Shown: positions 12,630-24,628, counted from the first letter of the stretch. The stretch is DNA of 64,000 bases from Hofstenia miamia (GCA_004352715.1 SCFE01000093.1:1402957-1466956); one strand, 5' to 3'. A program made the numbers and translations. The notes: generated by a model not told the origin, from the letters alone.

Positions 12630-13364
12630 ATTATTGCGTATTGTAGATATTAGCATGCCCTTAACTTTTCACATTTTTTTCAATAAATTTGAAATTGAAG
12701 CATTCACAGACTGACCACTAGGATGACTTTTAGCATAATGCAACTTGCTTTCCCAAAATATATATTTTTAAATATAAATTGATCGAAGACTAGAGAAATT
12801 AAATTTCATTAAAACTAACTGTTTTGAAAAATCATGTATTTCTCTTTTTGCTATAAAAATATATTATGTGTATTTTTTCAATTTTGCAGGAATGCAATGG
12901 CCAATAAAGCTTACTGAATTCCATCCAATTGGTTACATTTCGCTAAAGCATTTTGTGCACTCATGAACTGTGTACAATATTCTCACTACTAAATGCATTG
13001 TTTGTATAATTTTAGGAAATAATTTTTGAAACTAGCGTCATCTCATTCTATAAGGCGCTTCTACAACTGGTCCTGATATAGGGTCATATTTAACTAATCT
13101 TATTTTTAGATCGTATTTCTGTAGATACCTTACCTAAATTCTTATGTTAATATAATTCGATTCTTCAAAGATAATATTGAGAAGTTTTACTCAGTTAAAA
13201 ACTTGCTGTTCTAAAAGTTGCACAGTGCAATATATCCTACTACTAAATTAGCAATAACTGTAATTGGAAGTTATTTCCCTATTAATAATAGAATGCTCAC
13301 TAAGGTTCCTTAAAGTTATATTTTCATTTAGGCTGTGTTATAGTTTAAAGTTTAATGGACGTAA
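12630..13364. other. 3' flank of GPCR 1, no gene recognised
   Basis: AT-rich sequence with no supportable reading frame or repeat. Confidence 0.5.
12682..12687 (+). promoter_or_regulatory. Possible polyadenylation signal of GPCR 1
   Basis: An aataaa hexamer lies 53 bases after the stop codon of the receptor gene. In such AT-rich DNA this could be chance. Confidence 0.4.
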
Positions 13365-14175
13365 TGGGATATAGATTTAAATACAATATAATAATAAGAG
13401 TCAAAGCAATGTATTTGCTAAAAAGTTAAAATTAATCTACAAACTAAATGTAAAATCTATAATAATAATAATAACTTTGTGTATTTGTGTGTGTCTATAT
13501 ATGTGGTGAGCTCAGTGTAAAAAATCAGTAAATGTGTTTAACATGCTTGTTTCTCCGATTCTATTTTGTCGTTAATAATAATATTAATAATAATAATAAT
13601 AGTCGAAGCAAATATATTGCGCAATATATGTATACAAAATTCTACAAACTAACACATGACAAAAAAAATAAAACATAAACAAATAATTAATTACAAATTA
13701 ATATGTACAATATATAATAATATAATCAATGTTTGTGTGAATCTTTGTGTAGATGCTCAGTGTTGGAGGTATGTTTCAAATGCATGAAGTGTATTACCAT
13801 CCCTTAATGTATATTTTTTTTCTATTCGCGTTTCATAATCTAAATTATTCCACAATTTATTGATATGTGATAAAAGCCATTATAATTTTTATCTAAACAC
13901 AGAAATTTTTGCGATCGCTCGTTTAATTTAATATAGTCATTAAGGAAAAGGAAAGTCGTTTGTAGAGATTTGAATTTAAATATAATAATAATAATAATAA
14001 TAATAATCATAAGAGTCAAAGCAATATATTTGCTAAAACGTTACAATTATCTACAAACTAAAAATAAAATATATACTAATAATAAATTTGTGTATGTGGT
14101 GAGCTCAGTGTAAAAAATCAGTAAATGTGTTTAGCATGTTTGTGTCTCCGACTGTATTTTTTCGATCATCTACGT
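13365..14175 (-). mobile_element. Three stacked LINE 3' tails
   Basis: Three related segments follow one another, each containing a (TAA)n tract, then agtc(a/g)aagcaa, then ctacaaacta: about 13385, 13600 and 14015. The outer two (13385-13570 and 14010-14170) share the gtggtgagctcagtg block. The middle one (13600-13960) matches the 3' end of the minus-strand LINE at 58201-58560, and a reversed version ends the + strand copy at 19096. These are the last few hundred bases of 5'-truncated LINE insertions, with microsatellite-like tails. Confidence 0.65.
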
Positions 14176-14762
14176 GCATGCATGTCTATATTCTTATTAC
14201 ATTATATTTTTATAGCAATCAGATGGTCAGCCTTAGTATTTGTGTAAAAATTTGATAAATTTTTACATTATAAATTTTTTAATAATCTGAATACTTGTAA
14301 ATCTGACACAATATACCAGATTTAAACTGTTTTCTAATACAAATTTGTTTGTTATCTGAATTGCTGGCTATAAATGGCGCATTATTTAATAATAATATGA
14401 CATGTATCTATTTATTAAATATCCTTGCAACAACTTTTTACAGAAAATTTTCAAAATTCAATGAAACGCTTACTTTATTTAACAGATTGACGTTCGTAAT
14501 GGGACCATACTATATTGTAATGCTATGTGTATGTGAATCCTTTTAAACAAAAATATGTTTTGATCAAATTGTTAACAGGTTTTTTAAAAAAATATATATT
14601 TATGTAGTGTTCGTGTTCTATCTTCAACTTTTGACAATTATGAAAATATTCCTTAAAAATTTTAGTAGCAATTTTTTGTTTTGTAACTAAAGTAAACTAT
14701 TTGAAAAAATACGTAAATGTTTATTGCCTATCCAAATATTGCGAAGATTTTGAAAATGTCTA
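14176..14762. other. No gene recognised (upstream of LINE ORF1)
   Basis: AT-rich sequence. The last part (about 14640-14762) may be the 5' leader of the LINE that follows, but no boundary is visible. Confidence 0.4.
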
Positions 14763-15434
14763 TTGGAGAAATTCAAAATTTCTCGTTTCCATCTATCAAG
14801 AATCAACCTATCAAACCTGGAACTACCTTCTCCAAAATCAAGTAACTACTATACACTCAACACTAAACAGCTCCCAAGCAAGATTTCACAGTATCCAAAA
14901 AGACATGTTAACTCAGTCGTCATCAACGCTGGTCTTATCGATACTCTTATCACATCCAACACTCAAATCTTCAAGGCAAAACTATAAGTTCTCGTCAATC
15001 AGGTTTGTTCTAAATTCACTCCACGCTATATCCTCTTTCTTGAGATCACACCTGTATGCCACGATTCAAATCTACAAAGAAATCCCATCATTCAGCAACT
15101 CAATGAAGTCATTCACAGTCTATCTTCCAGCAGCATATCATTCGTTCCTGTCTTCAACCAATTTCTTTCTTCACCTCGTGTCAAAAATCCTAATCTACTG
15201 GCCAGCAATGGAATTCATCTTTCTCGAAATGGTGTATTCTGCATGACAAAGATATTGCAAAGTTATCTTTCAACTCAGCAATTTTATCACACATCTCTTC
15301 GAAGAAGACACACATCATATTCTCAAGCTCTCTCTGCATCAGCACGTCGGCCTCCTTTGCTACTAACACCCCCTCTACGCCCAAAATATTCACATGATCT
15401 TCCATCAATTTCGCTACAAATCTTTAATGATTAG
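14763..15434 (+). pseudogene. LINE ORF1 remnant with SGNH/GDSL-esterase-like motifs
   Basis: One frame stays open over about 224 codons except for a single TAA at 14985-14987. Motifs resemble the esterase-type ORF1 of CR1-like retrotransposons: VVINAGLIDTL near 14913 (block I/III-like), LFLEITPV near 15030, and NGIHLSRNGVF near 15207, which matches the family's terminal D-G-x-H block with Asp changed to Asn. In these elements ORF1 is thought to bind the element RNA and/or membranes before target-primed reverse transcription. The ORF lies about 300 bases upstream of the endonuclease domain of ORF2 on the same strand, as expected. The assignment is by motif pattern only. Confidence 0.55.
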
Positions 15435-15729
15435 TCTAAGGTACTTTAATGCTTATATTTTTATTTTACTACTTTTTGTAAGCTTATTTAAAGGGCACCT
15501 ACAACTAAACATTGCGTATGAATCCATAAAAAATTGTAAGCCCAATATGCTATTAAGCAAGGTTCATTATCATTTTTATGCTATTCAATTTCATAATTTA
15601 TTAGCGGCCTCACATAAAATTATTACTAAAATTAAGATTAGTTCTTTCTGGAGACGTTAAAATGAATCGAGGTCCTCTCATGTCCGAAAATATGTTGCAA
15701 AGTGAAGTTTTTTACTACAAAGAATATGT

Positions 15730-18005
15730 TAAATTTATATATAATAATGCAAGAAGTTTAGTTTCAAATCGCTATGAATTGTAAAATATAGTGAGCCAAA
15801 TTGGAAGCAATGCAATATATGTAATTACAGAAACTTGGTTAAATGATTTCATTAATATAGAAATTCTACATAATTCTAATCCTAACGCTTTTGAAATACA
15901 CTTCAAAAATAGAACAGAAAGGGGCGTTGGTTTAATGATATTAATTCCGAATTTTTTTAAATAAAAGGGTAGAGTAGATTTAGAATTAGAACATCAAGTT
16001 TTTGAATCGCTTTGGATTGTAATAAACTCATTATCCCTTTCAAATAATAAACTAATCAACGTTTGTTATAATCCAAATAAAAATTATTCTAATGATTTTA
16101 TGAGCATTAGATTTGCGAAATAGAAAACTCAATTTTTGAAAATAAATTTATCAGTATTTTTGGGGATTTCAATGTGAATTACTTAAATTACTCGTAATCA
16201 AAAATCATTGAATACACACACTTTTGATTTTCAAATTATTGACAAAATTAAGCCTACTCGGCATACTAACTTAAAAGATTTTCTTTACGACAGTACTAAT
16301 AAGTATAAGACATTTGAATCATTGAGCGATCACAATCTTTGTATTCTACTTAAGTAATTATAAATACAGCTTGAAATCAAAATCTAAAGGTTTAAATATA
16401 AGCATTGAAGGGTTACGTGATGATAACATGATATGCAGGGATAAACGCAAAATTGCAAATGTATTAAACAAAACATTTGAAAGCATGGGACAACTTGAAT
16501 TTAAATAAATCGGAAACAAAATTTCTTCTAACACTAAAATTGATTGTAACGTCAAAACTCAATTTAACTTCAGTTTAATTTCATATTACGATTTAAGAAG
16601 TGAAGTTCTTAAACTTGATGAAAACAAGTCATGCGGTTCGAGTCACTTGCCAAAAAGTATTTTCATATATTTGGCGAACATCTTCTTTTAGCATTTAATC
16701 AATGTATTATTGACAATCAATTTCCAGATATTTTGAAAAATTCTCATATTTCTCCACTATACAAAAAGGCGGGTCGCCCATAGTATTACTCATCCGTTTG
16801 CAAAAAGATTTGAAAAATTCTTGCAGGACAAATGTATAAATTTATTAAGGAGAATAGCATTTTATCAGAAAATCAATACGGATTCAAGCCAAATTTCAGC
16901 ACAACTAACGCAATTTTGTCAATTACAGAAAAAACAAAATCAAATTTAAATAAAAAATTGTCCCAGCGGTTGCATTTCTCGATCTTAGTAAGGCCTTTAA
17001 TTCAATGAATTTTGAAATTTTACAATCAAAATTGTTCAATCAAAGTTTTAGCAAAACAGCGACTAAATTAATTCTTAATTTTTAAGTAATCGTAATCAAA
17101 GAGTAAAATTGATAGAATCTATCCAAATTATGTCACAACAAATTTAGGCGTTCCCCAAGGCACTGTACTAGGACCAATATTGTTTTCTCTTTATGTGAAT
17201 GATATTTCCGAAACGATTCCTAATGGAACTATATATCAATATGCCGATGATACATGTGTACTAAGAACAGCTCAAAATCCTTATGAAGCGACCAGACAAT
17301 TAACCAAAGACATCGAAGACCTAATTGTATATTTTAATATAAATAAATTGAAAATTAATGCAGATTAGAGACAATTTACCATCTTTTCAGCGAGGGATCA
17401 TAAAAAAATTCCGAAAATATTAACATTAAGATATGTGATAATGAAATTAAGCAAAGCAATTCTGTTAATTATCTAGGAGTAGTAATCGACAAAGAAATGA
17501 TATTTGATGAATTCCTTTTCTTAAAATTACGAAAAATTGCAGCTGGTGTAAAATATTTATTTCATATAGGGAAACCATTTCATACAGAATTAATACACTC
17601 ATTTGTTTTAAGTCAATTTAATTTTTGTTCTTTGTTATTTCAAAGTATCAACGCTCACAATAGGTCATTCTTAGCAAGAATATATAATTGGGAGTTAACA
17701 TCACTATATTTTAATGATAAGCATCAATTAGTCAATTAACTTCGATGATCTTTTAATATTTTGTCTCCATTCCATTCTATTCAGTATCAATCTTTGTGTT
17801 TAACACAAAAGTTTAAAAATGAATGTAATTCTTTAAATGTTCTACAACAATATATTAAATCAAAGAACAAATAAAATTTGCGGTAAAATTAACCGGCAGA
17901 ACTCTTTTACATTTAATTCTTGAGCGTTGTGGAATAATCTAGAAGTTACTTTAAAAATCGAACCAAATTATAAGCATTTTAAGAAAAAAATTAAAGATTA
18001 GTGCC
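15730..18005 (+). pseudogene. LINE ORF2 (endonuclease + reverse transcriptase), broken
   Basis: This is the ORF2 of a CR1/L2-type non-LTR retrotransposon. The endonuclease opens with NNARSLVSNRYEL near 15742, followed by ITETWL near 15825 and GDFNVN near 16162. The RT shows YGFKPNFSTTNAILS near 16877, FLDLSKAFNSMNF near 16975, [19 protein letters not shown] near 17150 and YADDT near 17240 (intact catalytic DD), then NYLGV near 17468 and the C-terminal FNFCSLLF near 17620. Several frameshifts and stops break the frame, so no functional protein is possible. Together with ORF1 it is the most complete LINE in the window, ending near 18005 before (TA)n tracts. Confidence 0.88.
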
Positions 18006-18039
18006 CTTTAAGTAATTGCGCATATTTATTGATTTTGTA

Positions 18040-18270
18040 TATTATATAGATATATATCTATATATATATATATATATATATATATTGTGCCTGCAAGTTC
18101 GACTAGTTATTTGTAAATATTATAGGAAATAGTGTATAAGGAATGAACGCAGTTGTCAATAGAGAAATAGTTACTCTTGTTCTACTGCTCAGTGCACTCC
18201 GTACACCCTAGCGATGCCACGATATATATATATATAGATATATATATATATATATATATATATATTCGTT
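18040..18270. repeat. Two (TA)n tracts flanking a ~130-base block
   Basis: TA repeats at about 18040-18086 and 18220-18266 bracket a non-TA block (18087-18219) that I cannot classify. See the rejected items for the LTR idea. Confidence 0.7.
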
Positions 18271-18959
18271 TGTAGTATCCCCTTGTTAGTTTTTTCAGCA
18301 ATAAATTTGCTTTTGCTCTTAGCAATTGTTTTTCAATATATATATATTTTTCATGTAACAACAAACAAATTTATATAATCTAAAAATGTAAATTCAATAA
18401 AATTTTTAATTCTATAAAATTTTTATTTTAATTACGGCTTGGCGATTTTCAGTACAAAAAACGAAAAGTAGCAAATAATTACTCTTGCAAGTAGGGAATT
18501 AATGTAAATTTTTGTCTAAATATGCAGTGTAAAGAATATAAAAAATTCTCACCAAATTTTTGGAGCTACAACCATTGCATTTATTTGGCAATAAAAAAAA
18601 GGTTTCATCAAATAATTAAAGGTTTTCATAAGCAAAGAAATCAGTTAAATTTCTAGAAATGTTCCATCTCAAAGTAAAAAGTTTAAGGCCACTTTTCTGC
18701 TTGTGTATATCAATATTCGCTGATTTTTATGAGGTCAAATCATAAATTTTGATATCCAGAAAGGTGATTGGTTATTGTTAATGGCTTCATTATATTTGAA
18801 AAAGGTTTTTGCAATTTTCAAGGAAGCAAATCGCTCCAAAAGGCGCAGAGATGTGTACAAAAGCTAATTCTTTGATTTTGTTACTTAAAATGATTTTTTG
18901 CATCAAATCTTGGTCTGTGTCGAAGTGTGTTTTCGGCTTCATTTTTGTTAATTTTACTG
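18271..18959. other. No gene recognised
   Basis: AT-rich. Overlapping 66- and 77-codon frames on opposite strands (18790-19023) have no features. The right part may belong to the LINE 3' region that ends at 19096. Confidence 0.4.
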
Positions 18960-19096
18960 CATACTGCCAGGTCGTGATTACAGTAGGCCTTGGCTCACCA
19001 CATACATAGACACGCAGATACACACAAAGTTATTATTTTACATTTAGTTTGTAGATTAATTGGCAAATATATTTCTTTGACTTTTATTATTATAAA
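18960..19096 (+). mobile_element. LINE 3' tail, + strand
   Basis: In reversed orientation this matches the tails at 13440-13570 and 14045-14170: the ggctcaccaca block, tagtttgtagatt, then ttgctt-like sequence, ending in cttttattattat. It is probably a short 5'-truncated insertion, but its left boundary is not visible. Confidence 0.55.
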
Positions 19097-19140
19097 GCGC
19101 ACCTTCTGACAAGTACGCAAATACGCTTAAAAACAAACAA

Positions 19141-20420
19141 AACTGATTACAAACTCTAATAGAAATCCCTGATGAATTTGCCTCATCTGAAATAGATGCA
19201 CGGCCTTTTTAAACATTACAAGCTGATCAATACTTCGAACTTCAAGAGGTGGCTCTTTAAACACTCCTGGTCCGCAAACACCAAACGCACTACTTGCGGA
19301 TCACTTTTTTCATACTGGCGTGGAAATTAGACAGCGCTATTGAGTTCCGCAATCACTTCCGTATTTTGGAGTAATCAAATTTTTAAGAAACAGGTCCTAG
19401 CCCATACAAACGATTTCCGTACAATGCATAGCTTATAGATTATTCTTTCCTTATTTTTGAGCAAATGCAGACACACCAATGAAGGTGTTATATAAGCAAA
19501 CGTAGGAAGACAAAAAATCAATTGTTTATTCACTAATGATATAACGATTTAAGCGGCAGGAGAGAAGCTTCATCTCTGTGCTTCCTATAAGTGGATTCAG
19601 CTTTTTGTCTCTGAGCACGTAAGTGTTTACATTCTGCATCACCCAACCATTCGACCCAGAAGACACCCAATTTTTTTGTTAATGGGAGCTTGACTATTAA
19701 GATGACAACTTAAGACAGTGTTATACATAGTGACCAACTCATTCAAGTTATTATACGATGGGTTCAATTACATATCCAGATCTGCACCAATGCCACTGGC
19801 TAGACGGTCAATATTGAGCTTCTTAAAATTGCGTTTGGTGATAAACATTTCAAGAGCATTTGCCACGACATTTCATCATCACGCATAAAAATAAGATCAA
19901 TTATGTTACCATGTATGTTAGTTGTCGAGGCAACCAATTGCTGAAACATGTAATCACAAGCTAATTTCTTGAGATGAGACTTGGCTAAATTTCGATTTGT
20001 CATTCCAGAGTATATTCAAATCACCGAGGAAAACCAGGAGAACATTGGCTTCCCGAAAAACATTCTCTAAATGTGTTGACGCTCCGCAATGAATGCGTTT
20101 GTACATAAACTAGGTCAGTATATCAAAAGAATTTTCACTGAATTAACATTTATTTTGCAAGACTTAAAAGAACCAAACTTACAAATTCTAGAAAAAGAGG
20201 GGTTTCGATCGGATCTGCAGATAAACGTGATACCGCCACTTCGTTGACCAATTCTTGGGACACTATGAAGAGAAAAGCCGCAAAGAAGATGTGCTGAAAA
20301 CAAATCACCCTCCTCTAAAAATGATTCAGTGATGAAGCAAATATCTAAGCTATTCAGATGTCTAAGATAAAATGTTCTTTATTACGTACAGATCAAGGAT
20401 TGAATAATGCTCACTTATAA
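19141..20420 (-). pseudogene. LINE ORF2 remnant, endonuclease part
   Basis: On the minus strand, from right to left, I read LDICFITESFLEEGDLF near 20340, GGITFICRSDR near 20210 (the GGG.. block), FLGDLNILW near 20020 (the GDFN block with Phe to Leu), QQLVASTTNIHGNIIDLIF near 19920 and NLNELVTMYNTVLS near 19720. This is the motif order of the LINE endonuclease and the linker before the RT. No reverse transcriptase follows. Many stops and frameshifts are present. It continues leftward from ORF1 at 20430-21626 and stops near 19141, next to an oppositely oriented LINE tail. Confidence 0.68.
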
Positions 20421-20429
20421 GAAGAGACA

Positions 20430-21626
20430 GGTAGTCAATTACTTGATAGACACTTCAACCAGTCTCTTGCTTCCTCATTTAAATAGAATCTCTTGACTAT
20501 AACGGCTTCAGGCCCAAAATCAGCGTTTTCCACAATTCCAGAGTCTTTTTCATTGAAAACTGCATGAAAGCTTTTGAATTTTACATTGTCTTTTGGTATT
20601 AAGCAAATCTAAGAGCAAGTAATGCCATTTTCCGAATAGTGCTGTCTAATATCGTCCTCATTGAATGATTTGTCAATGTGCCCATCATAGACATTTCTCC
20701 TGGCTGGAAACCTAAGTGCTGCAGCTATTTTTGAACCCTGTTTGTTACCAATTACTCGACTTTGGTTTTCGTTAATTATCAAGTGATTCTCACTAAACCC
20801 CTTCCGCTAGTTTACCTGAGTATCAATGTTGACGCTTGACAGTGAATCCATGTTATCCTTTCTACGCTAATTTATTGATACTATACCAACCCGGGGCCAT
20901 TGCGAAAGTTCAATTATCGGAACTGATACCTGACTAGTAGCTTTGTAATAAGAATTGACTTCAGATTTGAGATCTTTGAACGAAGAGTCCAGAGAAGAGA
21001 GTTTAAAGTGTCCCAATTTATTGTTATAAAAATATTTTCCCTGCACTTCCGTCTTATTTCCAAAGAAACCTACCATATCTATTAACTTCCGTTGATAGTC
21101 CAGAAGATTTCACGTAACTGCACTTCACTCCACATGTATTGCATGTTAAATATTGAGCGACGTCTGAACACATTTCCTTGCAGCTAGCACACAACCCACC
21201 AGTCAATACAACAACTTATTTTATTGACCTGTACAATTGCTTAGAAGTTATCTCAGATATTTTTGAAAATTTCGTCTATTTTTTGTAATACCTTGGCCAA
21301 AGTCCGACGCATTCCATGTCTACGACAACGTACCATTGATGCTACCAGTTGTCAGACCATAGGGCTCTAGAAAGTTTGTCTTTGCTTTTTACATTCATTT
21401 TTGTGAATTTCTTGTAAACTCGACCGTTCAATGCAAGTTGATTTACTAAAAGCACTGCATCAGCTTTTTTCATCTTGTAAATGAAGATTCTGGATAATTC
21501 GAGTAAGATTGAAGTCAGAATTGTTTTACAGAGTTTTTCACTCTTCTTTATTTTCCAAGTAAATAGTCGCTTGAGAAGGGTAGTTGAATTCAATAGTTTT
21601 TCTACGCTAATGCTTGCATGTTGCAA
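20430..21626 (-). pseudogene. LINE ORF1 remnant with zinc finger and RRM-like domain
   Basis: Minus strand, N- to C-terminal. An N-terminal 94-codon frame (21626-21342) precedes a cysteine cluster C-x2-C-x3-C-x8-C-x2-C-x3-C at about 21195-21120 (CASCKEMC...CNTCGVKC), which suggests a PHD-like zinc finger. After a linker (21076-20867, open) comes a segment near 20730-20480 with DGHIDKSFNEDDIRQHYSE, SFHAVFNEKD and VIVKRFYLN. This matches the RRM-like C-terminal domain of CR1/L2-type ORF1 proteins. It is a different ORF1 type from the esterase-like one at 14763-15434. Stops and frame changes make it a pseudogene. Confidence 0.62.
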
Positions 21627-21973
21627 AAACGATATCGTTGTTGAAGTAGAATTTGAATGTTGTTTTTGAATGTGCTTGTTACATAAACTGGGAAGTTCTA
21701 AGAAAAATATTTGAAAATTTAATTATGATCTAACATACATCCGTAACTTTTTTACCAGAAAAAAGCTATTAACATTGACTTCGCTAATGAATGAAAATTT
21801 TGTGTCAACTGTTGTTTCATTTACTAAAATAGGAAATAAAAATTCGTCTACATGCGCCAACTTCTGAATTTTGAATTTTGGATTTTTCAATATTTTTTTG
21901 TCTTGTTAAAACTTCTTAAGAGGGGTATTCACTTTGGTATTTATCCCAAAGACCAAAGTATGATATGTATATT

Positions 21974-22316
21974 ATGAAAATGATTGTAGAATTTCGATCG
22001 CCTGATTAACAAACGACAGTGATGAACAAACGCATTTGCAGGGCCTCGCTTAGTTATCAATCAATGGTGAATGCAGTTTGATATATGTAGTCCATACTGA
22101 GTCATTGGTCACTCTGTTCTTTACATAATTTTGTNNNNNNNNNNNNNNNNNNNNNATGAAAATGATTGTAGAATTTCGATCGCCTGATTAACAAACGACA
22201 GTGATGAACAAACGCATTTGCAGGGCCTCGCTTAGTTATCAATCAATGGTGAATGCAGTTTGATATATGTAGTCCATACTGAGTCATTGGTCACTCTGTT
22301 CTTTACATAATTTTGT
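21974..22316. other. Exact 161-base direct duplication around a 21-base gap
   Basis: Bases 21974-22134 and 22156-22316 are identical, separated only by N at 22135-22155. This is the expected signature of two contig ends that overlap but were not merged. The biological sequence probably has one copy. Confidence 0.9.
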
Positions 22317-22699
22317 GAATCAATCAATCAATCATATTTTTGAAAATTTATTGCATCAAAAAATGGGTAAGTTTCTTGAAATTTTTTTTTCTGACGTAGT
22401 TCTAACTGTGTACGCAGATCAAATATATTAATAGCAGAGTTTCGTCAGCATTATATTATAAATAATAACACAAGTATGAAATTCTTTAATAAGTTTTTTC
22501 ACTGTTAATAGGAATGAATAAAAGTTCTTTTTTACAGCTTCACTCGCATCTGATTTTATTAATAGATAGCCTGGGTCGTGCTCCTTAAGGTCCTACATAG
22601 GCATTGATAGGGTAGTTAAAATGTTTTGTACTCTGATGTCCATTTACTTGTATAATCATATTAATAGTATACTAAATATTATTTTTCCAAAGTTCCTGA

Positions 22700-22866
22700 C
22701 CCAATAAACAATAAAACGTTTTATACCCTTCTTATAATGGTATAAAACGTTGTAAGACATCTTAAGATATGTTTTCTAAACGTCTTCTAGACGTCTTCTA
22801 AACGTCTTCTAAACTCTTTTAAGACGTGTTATAAGACGTCTTCTAAACGTTTTATTGTTTATTGGG
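22700..22866. mobile_element. MITE-like element, 22-base perfect terminal inverted repeats
   Basis: The arms at 22700-22721 and 22845-22866 are perfect inverted complements beginning cccaataaacaataaaacg. The interior consists of degenerate 11-base repeats (aaacgtcttct and variants) that are partly self-complementary. It is 167 bases long with no coding capacity and no obvious target duplication. Its terminus resembles that of the elements at 38728-39173 and 47629. Confidence 0.75.
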
Positions 22867-24054
22867 GAAAAAACGCATTAATCCTATTTCCACTAGAAAT
22901 TTTTCAATTCATGAATGGAGAATCTAAAAATTAAACCATATGGCTTAAGCCTCCGGTATTACGTCGAAGGGGGCCAAGGGGCCTTTGCCCTTCAAATATT
23001 CTGCAAGAAAAATTTTTTAGATTTTGTTTTTAGTATTTTGCAGTTTTGAATTACAATGCGAAGACTTCAGAAGAGCACTTAGGCGCCCAACACTTTTTGC
23101 TAGTGCTATTTCCATGTATTAAATTGCCATTCTAAGCAAGCTTCCAAGAAAATAAATTTCTTCATTTTTAACGAATTTTTGGCCCCATCATTTATTTCAT
23201 AAAATTTCCATATATCAATTATGTGCTCTTATAGGTCTATTAATCGCCCTTAATATTATTTTCCGTGATTTTTATAAATGAGGCCCGTCAAGGTTCTAAA
23301 AACGCACCGCAATCAAAAAAGTTTCCCCACCTTGTCCTATAAATGTATCTAGAGTTATTATTATCATGTGCTACATTTATATACATATAAAATTTTGAAT
23401 TTATTCAAATGCATATATTTTGCTTTTAGAGCTACAGCGTTATGCGAAATCATGCAGCCAAATAAATATGTTGCATATAAAGGAAAAGAAATTGAGAACA
23501 AAATACTTTTTTCATAAACAATTAACAAATTAATAAACACAATCAATTTTCATATCATGATGAATAATGAGCAGAACCTAAATTTGAATGTCTATTATCT
23601 GTCATATTTAAACGTAAATAAGTTTTAGTACGCCAAAGACATGAAAAATGCATCAGCACTCCCTACAGATAAATTGCACCCAATCGTCAAACATTTTAGA
23701 ATCTAGATAAACTCTGTCTGACCAACGAAACCAAACAATGTTCATGAAATACTCTCGTTAACATTTGTTAAACAAATACTGTAAGCATAACGCAAATATT
23801 ATAATTGCCTCAAATGAAATGCATTGTGCAGCGTTTTAACAAAGGCTTAACAGTTGGCAATTTGTTCAAAGTAATTATCAAATTGCTTGAATGAACAGGA
23901 CTATTTTGGAGATTGTTATTTTGAAGCTTGCCAAAATATAGAATACATAAAATAGGCTCTAAAATAACGTCTTCTGGAACGGGGATTATAACAGCTTGCA
24001 TTTCTCTGAGATCTATGTTTTAGATCTGAAATCGATATTCTCGCAAATGATTTC
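22867..24054. other. No gene recognised
   Basis: AT-rich sequence with a short more GC-rich patch near 22950-23000. Small frames at 23364-23546 and 23810-24001 show no features. Confidence 0.45.
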
Positions 24055-24620
24055 ATTACACAAAATATTTCTTGATACGGAATATTTCTGTCGCGCGACG
24101 GCGTACGAAAATTATCCTAATATCTTAATACATGGCATAAAAAATATTTTTAGCGATTGCTCTAAATTGGCATGCATTTTTCTACCGTCATGAAAACTTT
24201 CTGAGTGACGAAGCAATGTGCATTGTAGCGCTGCTTTTCTTCAAAGGTAATGTTTGTTAGATTTCGGAGCAATTTGCATTTTATCTAACATATATTTTAT
24301 TAAGAATGCGTATAAAAAAGTATTTTTAGCGATTTCTCTAAATTGGTCTGATTTCGTGGCGGCATAAAAATGCAGACCAATTTAAAGAAATCGCTAAAAA
24401 TACTTTTTTCTATGATATATGGGCGAATAAAATACAAATTTCCCCAAAATCTAGCAAACATTTCCATTAAAGAAAGGCAGTACTACAATGCGTATTGGTT
24501 CACGATGCAGAAAGATTTCTTGACGGTATAAAATGCAGGCCAATTTAAATAGCACGCGAAATCAATTTTCGTATGCATCGCGTGACAGAAATATTTCATA
24601 GCAAGAAATATTTCATTATA
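24055..24620. mobile_element. Foldback element: long imperfect inverted repeat
   Basis: The left arm (about 24060-24353) and right arm (about 24374-24615) are inverted copies around a ~20-base loop. The inner stem, with ttagcgatttct on the left and agaaatcgctaa on the right, is nearly perfect for ~37 bases. Outer parts pair with mismatches, including atttctgtc.cgcga and tacgaaaatt. The left arm contains an extra ~50-base block that repeats the inner stem motif (tttttagcgattgctctaaattgg, near 24147). It looks like a foldback or MITE relic, or a long hairpin transcript source. No coding sequence is seen. Confidence 0.7.
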
Positions 24621-24628
24621 TATATATA

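Noticed and set aside
16636-16650. tRNA B-box-like ggttcgagtc
   Set aside because: It lies inside LINE coding sequence (DENKSCGSSHLPK) and has no A box or cloverleaf around it.
18087-18219. Block between two TA tracts considered as a retroviral-type LTR end
   Set aside because: The sequence (tagagaaatagttactcttg and similar) vaguely resembles an LTR R-U5, but there is no second copy, no primer-binding site, no gag-pol and no TG...CA boundary.
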